64,000 nt of DNA from Prosthecochloris sp. (GCA_004028745.1 RAZP01000001.1:1-64000), one strand, 5' to 3'; numbered from the stretch's first letter, positions 27,014-36,641 are shown. Translations and numbers: made by a program. Notes: generated by a model not told the origin, from the letters alone.

Positions 27014-27357
27014 ATGTGTTTTTTCAGTTAGCTGTAATCGGAATCGTGCGATTGTTCGATGCTTGCCGTAACAATAACTTATGTGACAGAAAAGCAGGAC
27101 GGCTGGATAGCACTGTTGTAGGTAGTTGAAGATAATACTGTAATTGTCCGGTTCCGGCAAAAGAAAAAAGGGGAAGATCTTTTGGGGGTGAATTGTTAAC
27201 AATTGTTAATTTAGGAAAAATTTTTTTTCTTTGAGTAATCCCCATTGACATAGGGGTGCCTTGAAAAATGCGTATATTTTTCAAGGTACCTGTAATTCTA
27301 ACCATGCCGGGTTAAAGGGTTCGTGCTGCCAGCCCTCCGGGAAAGAAGGAGATAGGA
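27014..27357. promoter_or_regulatory. regulatory gap upstream of hupS with an 11-bp inverted repeat
   Basis: This divergent 344-base gap lies between the conserved protein gene and the hydrogenase operon. CCTTGAAAAAT (27259-27269) and its complement (27276-27286) are separated by 6 bases. They form a symmetric site of 28 bases that could be a dimeric regulator's operator or a hairpin. An AACAATTGTTAA stretch near 27190-27210 is also symmetric. The RBS AAGAAGGAGA (about 27344-27353) precedes hupS. Confidence 0.45.
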
Positions 27358-28446
27358 ATGGATAAACAGCAGACATACGCTGAGATTTTTAAAGCCCGCG
27401 GGTTGAGTCGCCGTGACTTTTTAAAATTCTGCGGTCTCACTTCAGTATCTCTTGGCCTTGCGCCCTCACTTCTGCCGAAAGTCATCCATGCAATGGAAAC
27501 AAGCCCCAGAACTCCTGTCATATGGCTTCACGGTCTCGAGTGTACCTGCTGCACGGAATCTTTCATCCGGTCTTCTCATCCGGTCATGGGCGACATCGTC
27601 CTGAACATGATCTCTCTGGATTATGACGATACATTGAGCGCTGCTGCCGGACATCAGCTTGAGGAAGTCCGCAGAAAGATTATGAAGGATTACAAAGGGA
27701 AATACATCCTTGCCTGTGAGGGCAATGCTCCTGTCAAGGACGACGGTGTTTACTGTCTTGTTGCAGGTGATTCCTATCTGAATATCTTGAAAGAAACCGC
27801 TGCTGATGCCGCGGCGGTTATTGCATGGGGAGCATGTGCCACGTTCGGTTGTGTTCAAAACGCTGATCCCAACCCCACAGGCGCAGTCCCTGTTTCAGAG
27901 ATCATCACTGACAAGCCGCTTGTCAATGTTCCGGGTTGTCCGCCGATTGCCGAGGTCATGACCGGCGTAATCACTCACTACCATACCTTCGGAACTCTTC
28001 CGGAACTCGACCGGATGAAGCGTCCCAAGGCTTTTTACGGTACGCGTATTCATGACAAGTGCTACCGAAGGGCATTTTACGATGCCGGTATGTTTGTCAG
28101 GGACTTCGATGACGAATCGACAAGAAAAGGATGGTGCCTCTACAAGATGGGCTGTAAAGGGCCGACAACATACAACGCCTGTTCGAAAACAGAATGGAAC
28201 GATGGGATAAGCTTCCCGATCGGCTCCGGACATCCATGTTTCGGCTGCGCGGCACCGGGATACTGGGATGACGGTCCCTTCTATACAAGGCTTGCGGATG
28301 TATCGTTCCTGGGTATCGATTCGAACGCTGACAAGATCGGTGCGGTAGCAGTAGGTGCAGCGGCTGCAGGTGCGGCAGCGCATGCGGTGGTTACCGCGGT
28401 CAGGAAGAAAAAAGCAAATGGTGAAAACGAGCAACTTGAAGAATAA
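27358..28446 (+). CDS. hupS: [NiFe] uptake hydrogenase small subunit
   Basis: A 362-residue precursor with a twin-arginine signal, [11 protein letters not shown] (residues 17-27), so the heterodimer is exported folded with its partner. ECTCC begins the proximal FeS ligand set. Later GACATFG, VPGCPP, HDKCYRR and [13 protein letters not shown] supply the remaining FeS ligands of group 1 hydrogenases. The C-terminus has an Ala-rich helix that may anchor it in the membrane. First gene of hupSLC. Confidence 0.95.
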   Translation: MDKQQTYAEIFKARGLSRRDFLKFCGLTSVSLGLAPSLLPKVIHAMETSPRTPVIWLHGLECTCCTESFIRSSHPVMGDIVLNMISLDYDDTLSAAAGHQLEEVRRKIMKDYKGKYILACEGNAPVKDDGVYCLVAGDSYLNILKETAADAAAVIAWGACATFGCVQNADPNPTGAVPVSEIITDKPLVNVPGCPPIAEVMTGVITHYHTFGTLPELDRMKRPKAFYGTRIHDKCYRRAFYDAGMFVRDFDDESTRKGWCLYKMGCKGPTTYNACSKTEWNDGISFPIGSGHPCFGCAAPGYWDDGPFYTRLADVSFLGIDSNADKIGAVAVGAAAAGAAAHAVVTAVRKKKANGENEQLEE

Positions 28447-28473
28447 GGGGATCGAATTGCGGGAACAAATTTA

Positions 28474-28484
28474 TAGAGGTGCCC
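28474..28484 (+). repeat. 11-bp interspersed repeat (TAGAGGTGCCC)
   Basis: Exact copy of the 11-mer also found at 924-934 (opposite strand) and 32909-32919. It lies in the 60-base gap between hupS and hupL. Confidence 0.4.
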
Positions 28485-28506
28485 ATAAGTAACAGGAGAA
28501 TCAATT

Positions 28507-30225
28507 ATGGCTGAAAAAATAGTTGTCGACCCGATTCCGAGAATCGAGGGTCATTTGCGGATAGAAGCAAAGCTCGATGAAAACAACGTCATCGAAGATG
28601 CATTCAGTAGCGGCACGATGTGGCGTGGTATTGAGATCATTCTCAAGGGCAGGGACCCTCGTGATGCATGGGCCTTTGCCGAACGTATCTGTGGCGTATG
28701 TACGACTGTTCATGCTCTTGCGTCGGTAAGGTGCGTCGAAGATGCCCTTGGTATAGAAGTTCCGCTGAACGCGAGGATCATCAGAAACCTGATGAATGCA
28801 ACCCAGCAGACCCAGGACCACCTTGTGCATTTCTACCATCTTCATGCCTTGGACTGGGTGGATGTTGTGAGCGCACTGAAAGCTGACCCGAAAGAAGCCT
28901 CCCGTATAGCCCAGAGTATTTCCCCCTGGCCGAAATCATCCCCAGGTTACTTCAAGGAGCTTCAACAGAAGCTTGTCGGCTTTGTTGAAAGCGGCCAGCT
29001 CGGCATTTTCTCCAACGGCTACTGGGGACACTCGGCCTACAAGCTGCCGCCGGAAGTCAACCTTATCGCGGTAGCCCATTATCTGGAAGCGCTTGATTTT
29101 CAGAAAGAGATCGTAAAGATTCACACCGTTTTTGGTGGTAAGAACCCTCATCCGAACTATCTTGTCGGCGGTATGGCCTGCGCGATCGACCCCAACCGAA
29201 ATACAGCCATTAATATCGAGGTTCTCAGCATGGTCAAAAAGATCATTGATGAGACGATTACTTTCATTGAACAGGTTTACATTCCTGATCTTATAGCTAT
29301 TGCCGGTTTTTACAAGGGCTGGCTGTACGGAGGAGGACTCGGCAATTACCTCTGCTACGGCGATTTTCCTGAAAACAGCATTGATGATGCCTCATCGCTG
29401 CTCTGGCCGAGAGGGGCGATTCTCAACAAGGATCTTTCGACGATTCACGATGTCGATCCACTTGACCTGAACCAGGTTACCGAAGAGGTTAGTCACAGCT
29501 GGTATACATACAGCAACGGGGATGACAAGGGACTCCATCCGTGGGAAGGTGAGACAAATCCCAAATACACCGGTCCGAAACCGCCGTTCGAGTTTTTGGA
29601 TACGGACAAAAAATACAGTTGGCTGAAGACTCCGCGCTGGAAGAATAACCCAATGGAAGTAGGTCCTCTGGCAAGAGTTCTTCTGGCTTATGCCAAAGGC
29701 GACGCCATGATCAAGGATACCGTTGACATGGTGCTTGGTAGGCTCAATGTCGGCGCAGATGCGCTGTATTCAACACTGGGACGAACCGCTGCACGCGGCA
29801 TCGAGTGCCTGCAGACCGCTGGTTTCATGAAGCATTTCTATGAACAGCTTATTGACAATGTAAAAGCAGGTGATTACAGGACGGCAAACACTGAACTATG
29901 GGACCCTTCGAGATGGCCGAAGGAAGCTAAAGGGTTTGGTTATACCGAAGCCCCTCGTGGAGCTCTCGGCCACTGGATTCATATAAAAGATGGCAAGATC
30001 GAGGACTACCAGATTGTCGTTCCTTCAACCTGGAACGCTTCTCCGCGTGACGCAAGCGGGGCGGTCGGGGCTTACGAGTCAGCTCTCAAGGGAACTCCGA
30101 TGGCCGACCCGGAAAAGCCGCTTGAGATCCTCAGAACCGTACATTCGTTCGATCCTTGTCTCGCCTGTGCATCTCATGTATTTGACATGAACGGAAACGA
30201 GATTATAAAGGTCACCATCGTTTAA
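28507..30225 (+). CDS. hupL: [NiFe] uptake hydrogenase large subunit
   Basis: A 572-residue subunit holding the NiFe centre. The N-terminal motif RICGVCTTVH and the C-terminal DPCLACASH give the four cysteine ligands. The last 15 residues after the conserved histidine (VFDMNG...) are the expected peptide cleaved by the HupD protease during maturation. Splits H2 and passes electrons via HupS to cytochrome b and quinone. Confidence 0.97.
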   Translation: MAEKIVVDPIPRIEGHLRIEAKLDENNVIEDAFSSGTMWRGIEIILKGRDPRDAWAFAERICGVCTTVHALASVRCVEDALGIEVPLNARIIRNLMNATQQTQDHLVHFYHLHALDWVDVVSALKADPKEASRIAQSISPWPKSSPGYFKELQQKLVGFVESGQLGIFSNGYWGHSAYKLPPEVNLIAVAHYLEALDFQKEIVKIHTVFGGKNPHPNYLVGGMACAIDPNRNTAINIEVLSMVKKIIDETITFIEQVYIPDLIAIAGFYKGWLYGGGLGNYLCYGDFPENSIDDASSLLWPRGAILNKDLSTIHDVDPLDLNQVTEEVSHSWYTYSNGDDKGLHPWEGETNPKYTGPKPPFEFLDTDKKYSWLKTPRWKNNPMEVGPLARVLLAYAKGDAMIKDTVDMVLGRLNVGADALYSTLGRTAARGIECLQTAGFMKHFYEQLIDNVKAGDYRTANTELWDPSRWPKEAKGFGYTEAPRGALGHWIHIKDGKIEDYQIVVPSTWNASPRDASGAVGAYESALKGTPMADPEKPLEILRTVHSFDPCLACASHVFDMNGNEIIKVTIV

Positions 30226-30237
30226 GCGGAGGATATC

Positions 30238-30927
30238 ATGGGCAAAATTATTGAGGAAATTTATGTATGGAAGCTGCCGGTCAGGATGTATCACTGGATC
30301 AACGCCCTGTGTATAACCGTGCTGTTTGTCACCGGCTTCTACATTGCCTCTCCTTATCTGAACCCTCCGATCGGGGAGGCCGTTTGGTTCAAGCAGATGT
30401 CGGTGTTCCGTTTTATACACTTTGCGACGGCTTTTGTCTTTATCGCCAATTATCTTTTCCGCATGTACTGGGCGTTGTTCGGTCACGACAGGTACGCTCG
30501 CTTCGCGGGTTTCAGGCCGTGGTCTCCAAAATGGTGGGGCAAACCTTTCAGAGAGCAGATGGCTTCTTACCTTTTTTTGCGACCGGACGAGCCGAGCCAT
30601 GTTGGCCACAACCCCGTTGCGGCGCTGACCTATTTCATTTTCATTTTCTGCGGCTCGCTTTTCATGATCCTTACGGGCCTTGCAATGTACGGTGAGAACA
30701 ATCCAGGCGGATTTACCGATACGTGGTTTGGCTGGCTGATTCCCCTGTTCGGCGGCAGCTATAATCTGCATATCGTCCACCACAGTGTTGCCTGGATCTT
30801 TCCGTTTTACGTGATCTTGCATCTGTACGCTATTTTCCGTCATGATATTGTTGACCGTTCAAGCGTGACGTCATCGATTATTACGGGGTATAAGCATAGG
30901 GTAGAGGACGAAGCTTCGCTTGACTGA
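30238..30927 (+). CDS. hupC: Ni/Fe-hydrogenase b-type cytochrome subunit
   Basis: A 229-residue integral membrane diheme cytochrome b of the HupC/HyaC family with about four helices. Candidate heme histidines are in VRMYHWIN, RFIHFATAF and YNLHIVHHSVAW. It receives electrons from HupSL and reduces the quinone pool. Starts 12 bases after hupL. Confidence 0.92.
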   Translation: MGKIIEEIYVWKLPVRMYHWINALCITVLFVTGFYIASPYLNPPIGEAVWFKQMSVFRFIHFATAFVFIANYLFRMYWALFGHDRYARFAGFRPWSPKWWGKPFREQMASYLFLRPDEPSHVGHNPVAALTYFIFIFCGSLFMILTGLAMYGENNPGGFTDTWFGWLIPLFGGSYNLHIVHHSVAWIFPFYVILHLYAIFRHDIVDRSSVTSSIITGYKHRVEDEASLD

Positions 30928-30998
30928 GCTACGCTCAGTCAAGAGTGACCAAATGACGCCGCTGCCCGATGAATTGGGCTTGGTGACGAGTGACAGGT

Positions 30999-31033
30999 TA
31001 TCCAGCCATCAAGCAATTCTGCTATCCAGCCAT
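30999..31033. repeat. two copies of TATCCAGCCAT
   Basis: The 11-mer occurs at 30999-31009 and 31023-31033 in the 120-base gap between hupC and hupD. Close variants (CTATCCAGC, CCATCCAGC) occur in gaps at 50991-51000 and 53301-53310. Probably a short dispersed intergenic repeat. Confidence 0.4.
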
Positions 31034-31047
31034 AGTCACTAAAGAAA

Positions 31048-31518
31048 ATGAAAAAAATCAACGTTATCGGTCTTGGCAACATTCTATTCGGAGATGAGGG
31101 GTTTGGCGTGGAAGCGGTCAAGCGGCTTGAAAAAGAATGTGTCGGGTTTCCGGATACCGTTCAGTTCATTGATGGCGGCACACAGGGCATCTACCTGCTC
31201 GACTATATCGAATCGGTGGATGCGCTGCTGATTTATGATGCAATCATTCCTTCGGAATTCGACCGGCAGGTTTATATATACCGAAATGATGAGCTTCCGG
31301 CGTTTATCCACCGTAAAATGTCCTCTCACCAGATGGGGCTCAGTGAGCTCCTGTCGGTTGCTCGTCTTCATGCAAAAGTCCCCGATGACATTGTTCTCAT
31401 TGGGGTGCCGCCGAAGAACCTTGAACTCGGCAGCGGCATAAGTCCGGTTGTTGAGAAATTGCTTAGGGAAGCTGTCGATAAAGGGAAACAGATTCTTACC
31501 GCCTTTCTCAACGGTTGA
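31048..31518 (+). CDS. hupD: hydrogenase maturation protease
   Basis: A 156-residue endopeptidase of the HupD/HyaD family. [17 protein letters not shown] carries the nickel-binding glutamate. It removes the C-terminal peptide of HupL once nickel is inserted. Its placement after hupSLC supports the role. Its 3' end overlaps the convergent folE gene by 11 bases. Confidence 0.92.
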   Translation: MKKINVIGLGNILFGDEGFGVEAVKRLEKECVGFPDTVQFIDGGTQGIYLLDYIESVDALLIYDAIIPSEFDRQVYIYRNDELPAFIHRKMSSHQMGLSELLSVARLHAKVPDDIVLIGVPPKNLELGSGISPVVEKLLREAVDKGKQILTAFLNG

Positions 31519-32194
31519 TCAGACGTAGAAACTCGCTTCGCGTGGACTGGGAGGACAGAAACTCGCCGGACATCGCGGATGTTGTTGTGATTGAATTTTG
31601 TTTTTCCACGCCCCTCATAACCATGCACATGTGCTTTGCCTCGATCACAACACCCACACCTTTCGGGCTCAGGACATCATGAATAATATCCCGTATCTGC
31701 TGTGTCAAGCGTTCCTGTACCTGCAGGCGGCGTGCATACACCTCAACCACCCGGGCAAGCTTGGAAATACCGACGATTTTTCCATCAGGAATGTAAGCAA
31801 CATGAGCTTTGCCGAAAAACGGCAGCATGTGGTGTTCACACATCGAAAAAAGCTCAATATCCTTGACCAGCACCATCTCGTCATAGGATTCGGAAAAGAC
31901 GGCTTTTTTCAACATTTCTTCCGCGTCCTGCCGATATCCTTTCGTGAGAAAGCGCATGGCCCTTGCCACTCTTTCAGGCGTTTTCAACAGCCCTTCGCGT
32001 TCAGGATTTTCACCGATGCCTTCAAGTATGCTATAGACAGCGTCAGACATACTGGCGATAACCCCGAGGTCGGAGTTGTGGATATCGTCAAAACATTCAT
32101 CATCCGCGCATGAACTGTATCCGGAATATGATGCAGTGTTATTCGCCAAGGTATCTGACAGAGTTTTTTCTTGTTTCATGGATTTTGACTTCAT
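31508..32194 (-). CDS. folE: GTP cyclohydrolase I
   Basis: Converts GTP to 7,8-dihydroneopterin triphosphate for folate or queuosine/pterin synthesis. The core shows [19 protein letters not shown] (zinc Cys/His ligands), a second zinc ligand in [10 protein letters not shown] and the QERLTQQI motif. A variable N-terminal segment of about 45 residues precedes [20 protein letters not shown]. The 32194 start overlaps queD by 56 bases, more than usual; a downstream start (for example ATG at about 32050) would also give an intact core. Confidence 0.92.
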   Translation of the reverse strand: MKSKSMKQEKTLSDTLANNTASYSGYSSCADDECFDDIHNSDLGVIASMSDAVYSILEGIGENPEREGLLKTPERVARAMRFLTKGYRQDAEEMLKKAVFSESYDEMVLVKDIELFSMCEHHMLPFFGKAHVAYIPDGKIVGISKLARVVEVYARRLQVQERLTQQIRDIIHDVLSPKGVGVVIEAKHMCMVMRGVEKQNSITTTSAMSGEFLSSQSTRSEFLRLINR

Positions 32195-32588
32195 GAAGGG
32201 TTATCTCTTTTTTGGTGTAATGTTGCAATGCATCGGTCAGAATGTCCCAAACAGTAACGGCAAGTACCTCTGTACTCGGGACCGCATCCCTGAGTTCTTC
32301 GACATCGAAGTTGAGGTGTTTGTGGTCGAACCGTTTCATAATCTCCTGTTCAAGGATATTTTTCAACTCTTTCATATCCAGGAGAAACCCTGTATTACGA
32401 TCAACAACTCCGCTTATGGTGATTTCCAGCTCGTAATTATGTCCATGACCGTGAGTATTGCTGCACTTCCCATAAATTTTCCTGTTTTCATCGTCCGAAA
32501 AGCCAGGATTGTACAGCCGGTGCGCAGCGTTAAACTCGACGGTGCGCGTAACGTAAACTTTTCTGGGTTTCTTCAGAACATCATTCAT
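32139..32588 (-). CDS. queD: 6-carboxy/6-pyruvoyl tetrahydropterin synthase family protein
   Basis: A 149-residue protein. Zinc ligands are in FNAAHRL and [11 protein letters not shown], and the [10 protein letters not shown] stretch is typical. It uses dihydroneopterin triphosphate, the product of the adjacent FolE. QueD (7-deazaguanine pathway) is the default assignment. A biopterin-type PTPS is the alternative, notable because green sulfur bacteria are known to make glycosylated pterins. Confidence 0.88.
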   Translation of the reverse strand: MNDVLKKPRKVYVTRTVEFNAAHRLYNPGFSDDENRKIYGKCSNTHGHGHNYELEITISGVVDRNTGFLLDMKELKNILEQEIMKRFDHKHLNFDVEELRDAVPSTEVLAVTVWDILTDALQHYTKKEITLHEVKIHETRKNSVRYLGE

Positions 32589-33028
32589 TATTCATCATAA
32601 GGTAAATAAATGCGCGGTAAAAAAAGAGTATGTCAAGAGGTGGATTTTTTGTTCATTGTTGGAAGCAACCCCAAGGGTTTTTGATTGAGGATTGCAAGAA
32701 GACAATTATCAATGCGGATTACACAAGATTACTTACGAAAAGTTAACTTTCACCTTTGTCAATAAGTTTCAGCCGGTTGGAAATATCCTGTATTCATGAG
32801 GGTACCTCTACTATTTATTGTCATGAATCCCGACCTCTCGGGATGCAAGGCGAACGGAGCCCCGACCTGTCGGGACCAACGAAGCAGTCGCATGGCGGAA
32901 TAGATTTTTAGAGGTGCCCGTAATGTTATCACGAGAGGAACGTTCCAAAAGAGGGAGTCGGGAATGAATTTTTGAAAAAAAGTATTATACCTCAGAAATG
33001 ACATACACAACATGCAATGCTATAGATT
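32589..33028. other. 440-base gap with a 120-bp inverted-repeat element
   Basis: The gap lies between queD (leftward) and the thioredoxin gene (rightward). It contains the repeat element at 32800-32919 and otherwise no coding frame worth calling. Promoters of both flanking genes must lie here but were not identifiable. Confidence 0.5.
32800..32919. repeat. 120-bp small intergenic inverted-repeat element
   Basis: Ends are GGGTACCTCTA (32800-32810) and TAGAGGTGCCC (32909-32919), complementary at 10 of 11 positions. The interior holds CCCGACCTCTCGGG and CCCGACCTGTCGGG hairpins and a GGCGAACGGAGC block. This block resembles, in reverse, the CGCTCCGTTCGCC of the element at 4901-5042. Non-coding; probably a member of a dispersed MITE-like family. 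Confidence 0.6.
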
Positions 33029-33340
33029 ATGGTGAAAAAATCATTTGACCAGCTAATACAGGAAACCGAAAAACCTGTTTTTGTGGATTTCTGGGCTGCA
33101 TGGTGTGGCCCGTGTACCTCGATTGCGCCTTCGGTCAAGCAGCTTGCGGAAGAATTTCGCGGAAAGCTGACTGTTGTTAAGATCAATGTTGATGAACAGC
33201 CGGAAGTAGCCGCTAAATACCAGGTGCAGGGTATTCCCGCTCTGATGCTTTTTGACAAAGGTATGATAAAATGGCGGGCAACAGGTGCTTTGCCTTACGA
33301 GAGCATCAGGGCCGAGGTAATAAAGGCTATGGGATGGTAG
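33029..33340 (+). CDS. thioredoxin
   Basis: A 103-residue thioredoxin with the active site WCGPC (FWAAWCGPCTS), the cis-proline segment GIPALMLF, and the normal compact fold length. A cytoplasmic disulfide reductant. It lies 12 bases upstream of the V-type ATPase operon and is probably co-transcribed, raising the possibility of redox control of the ATPase (inference). Confidence 0.92.
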   Translation: MVKKSFDQLIQETEKPVFVDFWAAWCGPCTSIAPSVKQLAEEFRGKLTVVKINVDEQPEVAAKYQVQGIPALMLFDKGMIKWRATGALPYESIRAEVIKAMGW

Positions 33341-33352
33341 GGGAGGAAAGTT

Positions 33353-33670
33353 ATGGCGAAAGAGATAATCAGGGAAATCATAGAGGTTGAGGAGGAGGTT
33401 CAGCAGAAGCTGGAGCTTGAAAAGAATCGTGGGCAGGAAAAGATCGAGAACGCTGAAAAAACCGCAGAGAAGGAGATCCGGGAAGAAAAAGAACGTCTGG
33501 ATGCATCTTTGAACAAGGCGGTTGAGGAAGCCCGACATGAGGCGGAAAAAGTGATTGGGGAGATGCTCCAGCAAACCAATAGCCGGGCTGAGTTGTTGAA
33601 AAACATGGAGGATGCGAAGCTTGAAGCGGTTATAGAAAAGCATATCGGTACGATCCTGCCGGAGGGGTAG
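33353..33670 (+). CDS. V/A-type ATPase peripheral stalk subunit (G/H-like)
   Basis: A 105-residue protein, almost entirely Glu/Lys/Arg-rich helix, as in the G/H stalk subunit that pairs with subunit E. Assigned by composition and by position directly before subunit I. Sequence in this family is poorly conserved. Confidence 0.75.
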   Translation: MAKEIIREIIEVEEEVQQKLELEKNRGQEKIENAEKTAEKEIREEKERLDASLNKAVEEARHEAEKVIGEMLQQTNSRAELLKNMEDAKLEAVIEKHIGTILPEG

Positions 33671-33671
33671 T

Positions 33672-35552
33672 ATGATTACTCGCATGGCCAAAGTTGAGGT
33701 AGCCGGGCCACAAAATCTGCTGGATAAAACGCTCACGTTTTTTCAGGAAGAAGGTGTGCTGCAGATAGAGGACTGCAGCCGTTGTCATATTGGAACTATC
33801 AAGAGAGCAAAAATAACACCGGCCTATACGGATAAGGAAGTACTCTCTGAAAAGCTGTTTCTTGAAAAGCTTGTAAAGGAGATTGGCAGGCTGTTTTCAT
33901 ATCTCCCTGGAATTTCTGACAACGGTGCAGGTTTCGACAGAGTTACGGGGGTGGAAAAAATTGCAGCCAAGCTGGAAAAAGATGCTGCCCTGTGCAAAGA
34001 ACTGTTTGAAAAAAAACAGCGGCTGGAGAACGAACAGGCTGAGCTGGAGCACTACAGGTACCTGTTTGAGGCTCTGAGGTCTGTAACAGGAACGCTCAAG
34101 GAGACGCCTGATCTTGATTTTATTGGATTGACGATCAAGGATCCGGGAGTAATCGATTCTCTTCGAATGATTCTTTCTGAGATAACCGAGAATAATTTTG
34201 AGCTTAAAGCAGTCACAACCGATGACGGGAAATGTTTCGGGCTGATCGTTACTCTTGCAGGCTTCTCGGAAAAAGTAAGAAAGAGCCTTCATCAGCAGGA
34301 AGTTCCCGAACTTGCCTTTCCTCAAAGCATTCGCGAACTCTCATTCGCCGATAAAATCGGGCATATTACTTTCAGACTCTCCACTCTTGCTCCTGAGCTG
34401 GACAGCCTGCAGCAAAAGCTTCAAGCTTTTGCCGATAAGAGAGGGGGGTATTACGCAAGCTTGAGAAAATGGGCTGAAAACAGATTGTCTGTGCTGAAGG
34501 TGACAGCTTCGGTTTACGAGACAGATATGTGTTTCGTGCTTTATGGCTGGATGCCCGAGGAATCCGTTGATGTGGAGAGGCAAAAACTTGAGGAACTGTA
34601 CGGTGGAAGAGTTGTTATCAACGAACTTGATATTCTTGAAAAAGAGCTTGACAGTGTTCCTGTTTTGTTGAGAAACCCGGCCTATTTTAGACCTTTTGAG
34701 CTGTTTACAAGGTTTATTCCGCTGCCGCTGTACACTTCTTATGATCCTACACTGTTTATCGGCATTTTTTTCCCTGTTTTTTTTGGCATGATCCTTGGCG
34801 ATGCAGGCTATGGCCTGATCATTTTGCTGGTTGGGGTTTTGCTGTACAAAAAGTTTAAAAGCAGGAGGATCATACATGATGCCTCACTGATTCTGATGGT
34901 CTGCTCTGCTTACGCGATACTTTTTGGTCTGCTGTTCGGCGAGATTTTCGGAGATATCGGTCATACCGCGCTGGGCCTCGAACCCCTGCTCTTTGACAGG
35001 AGGACAGCTATTTTACCCTTTATTTACTTTGCTCTTACTGTAGGAACCATGCACATTCTTCTGGGGGTTTTGCTTGGTGCCGTCAATGCATTGAAAACAA
35101 AGAGCGGGAAACTTGCCGTGCACAGGTTGCTTAACCTTTTCATGATAGTCTCCATTTTAGCGCTTGTTGCCTCATTTCTCGGACTGCTGCCTGAAGCATC
35201 AAGGCGACCTGTGCTGATCGTGATAGCTTTCCTTGCTCCTTTCTTTTTGTTTACCGGAGGCTTTCTGGCTCCTCTGGAGCTTATTAAAAGCATCGGGAAT
35301 ATCATTTCCTATGCACGCATGATGGCCATCGGTCTTACTTCTGTATACCTTGCCTACGTTGCCAACAAGATTGCCGGAATGGCCGGTAATATTGCCGTCG
35401 GTATAATAGCTGCCGGACTTTTGCATCTCTTCAACCTGATTCTCGGCGTTTTTTCGCCGACCATTCACTCGATCAGGCTGCACTTCGTTGAGTTTTTTTC
35501 CAAGTTTTTGACCCAGGGGGGGAGAGCGTTTGAGCCGTTGAAAAAAGAGTAA
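33672..35552 (+). CDS. atpI: V/A-type ATP synthase subunit I
   Basis: A 626-residue subunit (a-subunit homologue). The N-terminal half (about 1-335) is a soluble arm with coiled coil. The C-terminal half has about seven to eight membrane helices including FFGMILGDAGYGLII and LIKSIGNIISYARMMAIGL, the latter with the essential arginine. Forms the ion half-channels with the K ring. Starts one base after the stalk gene. Confidence 0.93.
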   Translation: MITRMAKVEVAGPQNLLDKTLTFFQEEGVLQIEDCSRCHIGTIKRAKITPAYTDKEVLSEKLFLEKLVKEIGRLFSYLPGISDNGAGFDRVTGVEKIAAKLEKDAALCKELFEKKQRLENEQAELEHYRYLFEALRSVTGTLKETPDLDFIGLTIKDPGVIDSLRMILSEITENNFELKAVTTDDGKCFGLIVTLAGFSEKVRKSLHQQEVPELAFPQSIRELSFADKIGHITFRLSTLAPELDSLQQKLQAFADKRGGYYASLRKWAENRLSVLKVTASVYETDMCFVLYGWMPEESVDVERQKLEELYGGRVVINELDILEKELDSVPVLLRNPAYFRPFELFTRFIPLPLYTSYDPTLFIGIFFPVFFGMILGDAGYGLIILLVGVLLYKKFKSRRIIHDASLILMVCSAYAILFGLLFGEIFGDIGHTALGLEPLLFDRRTAILPFIYFALTVGTMHILLGVLLGAVNALKTKSGKLAVHRLLNLFMIVSILALVASFLGLLPEASRRPVLIVIAFLAPFFLFTGGFLAPLELIKSIGNIISYARMMAIGLTSVYLAYVANKIAGMAGNIAVGIIAAGLLHLFNLILGVFSPTIHSIRLHFVEFFSKFLTQGGRAFEPLKKE

Positions 35553-35823
35553 CTATACTCCACCGGAAAACGGGCGATGAATGTACTGGCATTTCAAATT
35601 GTGCTGGATGTGCATAACTGTAAAGAAAGAAATATATTAATCAGGACTCACAACAGTTAATATAGGTGCCCTGAAGTGAGCAAAACAAAAAAGACACGCG
35701 GTTTGAAACTCCGACTTTGCCGGAAAATGCGAAGCCGGCGTACTCGAACAATCGCATAATTTAGTTTTCTTTATACTTGGTTCAAGAAGTGGTTTTATTG
35801 ATGTCCAAAAAGGAGGAGTACAC

Positions 35824-36039
35824 ATGGAACAGGTTCTAATCGCATTCGCGGCAGCTCTTGCTATCGGTCTTTCTGCTTTGGCAACGGCTTGGGCTCAGTC
35901 CAAAATCGGTTCAGCGGGGGTTGGTGGAATTGCTGAAAAACCGGAGATCAGCGGAACGGTCATCATCATGCTTGCAATACCGGAAACACTGGTTATCCTT
36001 GGTTTTGTAGTGGCAATGCTGATACTCTTTTCTGCGTAG
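35824..36039 (+). CDS. atpK: V/A-type ATP synthase subunit K (ring subunit)
   Basis: A 71-residue, two-helix hairpin, so the short single-hairpin kind and not the duplicated 16-kDa form. Glu54 in the second helix (AIPETLVILGF) is the ion-binding carboxylate. A polar loop GSAGVGGIAEKPE connects the helices. Whether the ring carries H+ or Na+ is not settled by the visible residues. A 271-base gap precedes it, unusual within this otherwise tight operon. The RBS AAAGGAGGAG is strong, fitting the need for many copies. Confidence 0.9.
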   Translation: MEQVLIAFAAALAIGLSALATAWAQSKIGSAGVGGIAEKPEISGTVIIMLAIPETLVILGFVVAMLILFSA

Positions 36040-36044
36040 GCACT

Positions 36045-36641
36045 ATGGCGAGGGAACAACTGATCGAGTCTCTGCGCAGAGAGTGCGGGGAGAAAATTAT
36101 GACGCTTCACGAGGATGTCAGGTTGAAAGTTGAGAGCATAGGACGGGAAAAGCAAAGCAGGGTTGAAAGCCTCAGAGAGGAGCATGGCAGAAAGAAAGAG
36201 CTGGTAACCAGGGAACAAAAAGAGCGTATAATGACGGGTCTGTCCGTGAAAGAGCGGCGGCTTGTCATGTTGCCTGCTGAAAATGTTTTGGGTGAGCGCT
36301 TATACGCTTTGGCGGGTGCCATGCTGTCTCGGCTGCGCTACCCTGAAAGCTACCCGCTTGTATTCAAAGCGCTTGCTGCCGAGCTTCCGGAAACTCCCTG
36401 GGCAAAGGTTACGGTAAATCCTGAGGACGAGATGCTCGCTGCCGAATGTTTTCCACAATCCTCAATCCTGACATCCATGTCAATAAGCGGCGGGATGCTG
36501 GTTCAGTCGGAAGATGGAGCGGTCGAGGTTGACAATACTTTCGAAAAAAGGCTGCAACGCTCATGGACACAGCTGCTTCCGAGCCTTATGAACGAGATTC
36601 GAGGGAGGCTGCCAGATGGAGGCGGTAATCGGGATCGATAA
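36045..36641 (+). CDS. atpE: V/A-type ATP synthase subunit E
   Basis: A 198-residue peripheral stalk subunit. The N-terminal 80 residues are a charged helix, and the C-terminal part is the compact domain that contacts the catalytic head. Starts 6 bases after atpK and overlaps the next gene by 26 bases. Confidence 0.82.
   Translation: MAREQLIESLRRECGEKIMTLHEDVRLKVESIGREKQSRVESLREEHGRKKELVTREQKERIMTGLSVKERRLVMLPAENVLGERLYALAGAMLSRLRYPESYPLVFKALAAELPETPWAKVTVNPEDEMLAAECFPQSSILTSMSISGGMLVQSEDGAVEVDNTFEKRLQRSWTQLLPSLMNEIRGRLPDGGGNRDR

Noticed and set aside
35553..35823. Possible gene in the gap before atpK
   Set aside because: The minus-strand frame there (62 codons) is Cys/Pro-rich, without motif, and antisense within an operon.
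35824..36039. Assignment of Na+ coupling to the K ring
   Set aside because: The visible ion-site residues (Gln25, Glu54, Thr55) do not follow the spacing of well-studied Na+ rings, so the coupling ion stays open.
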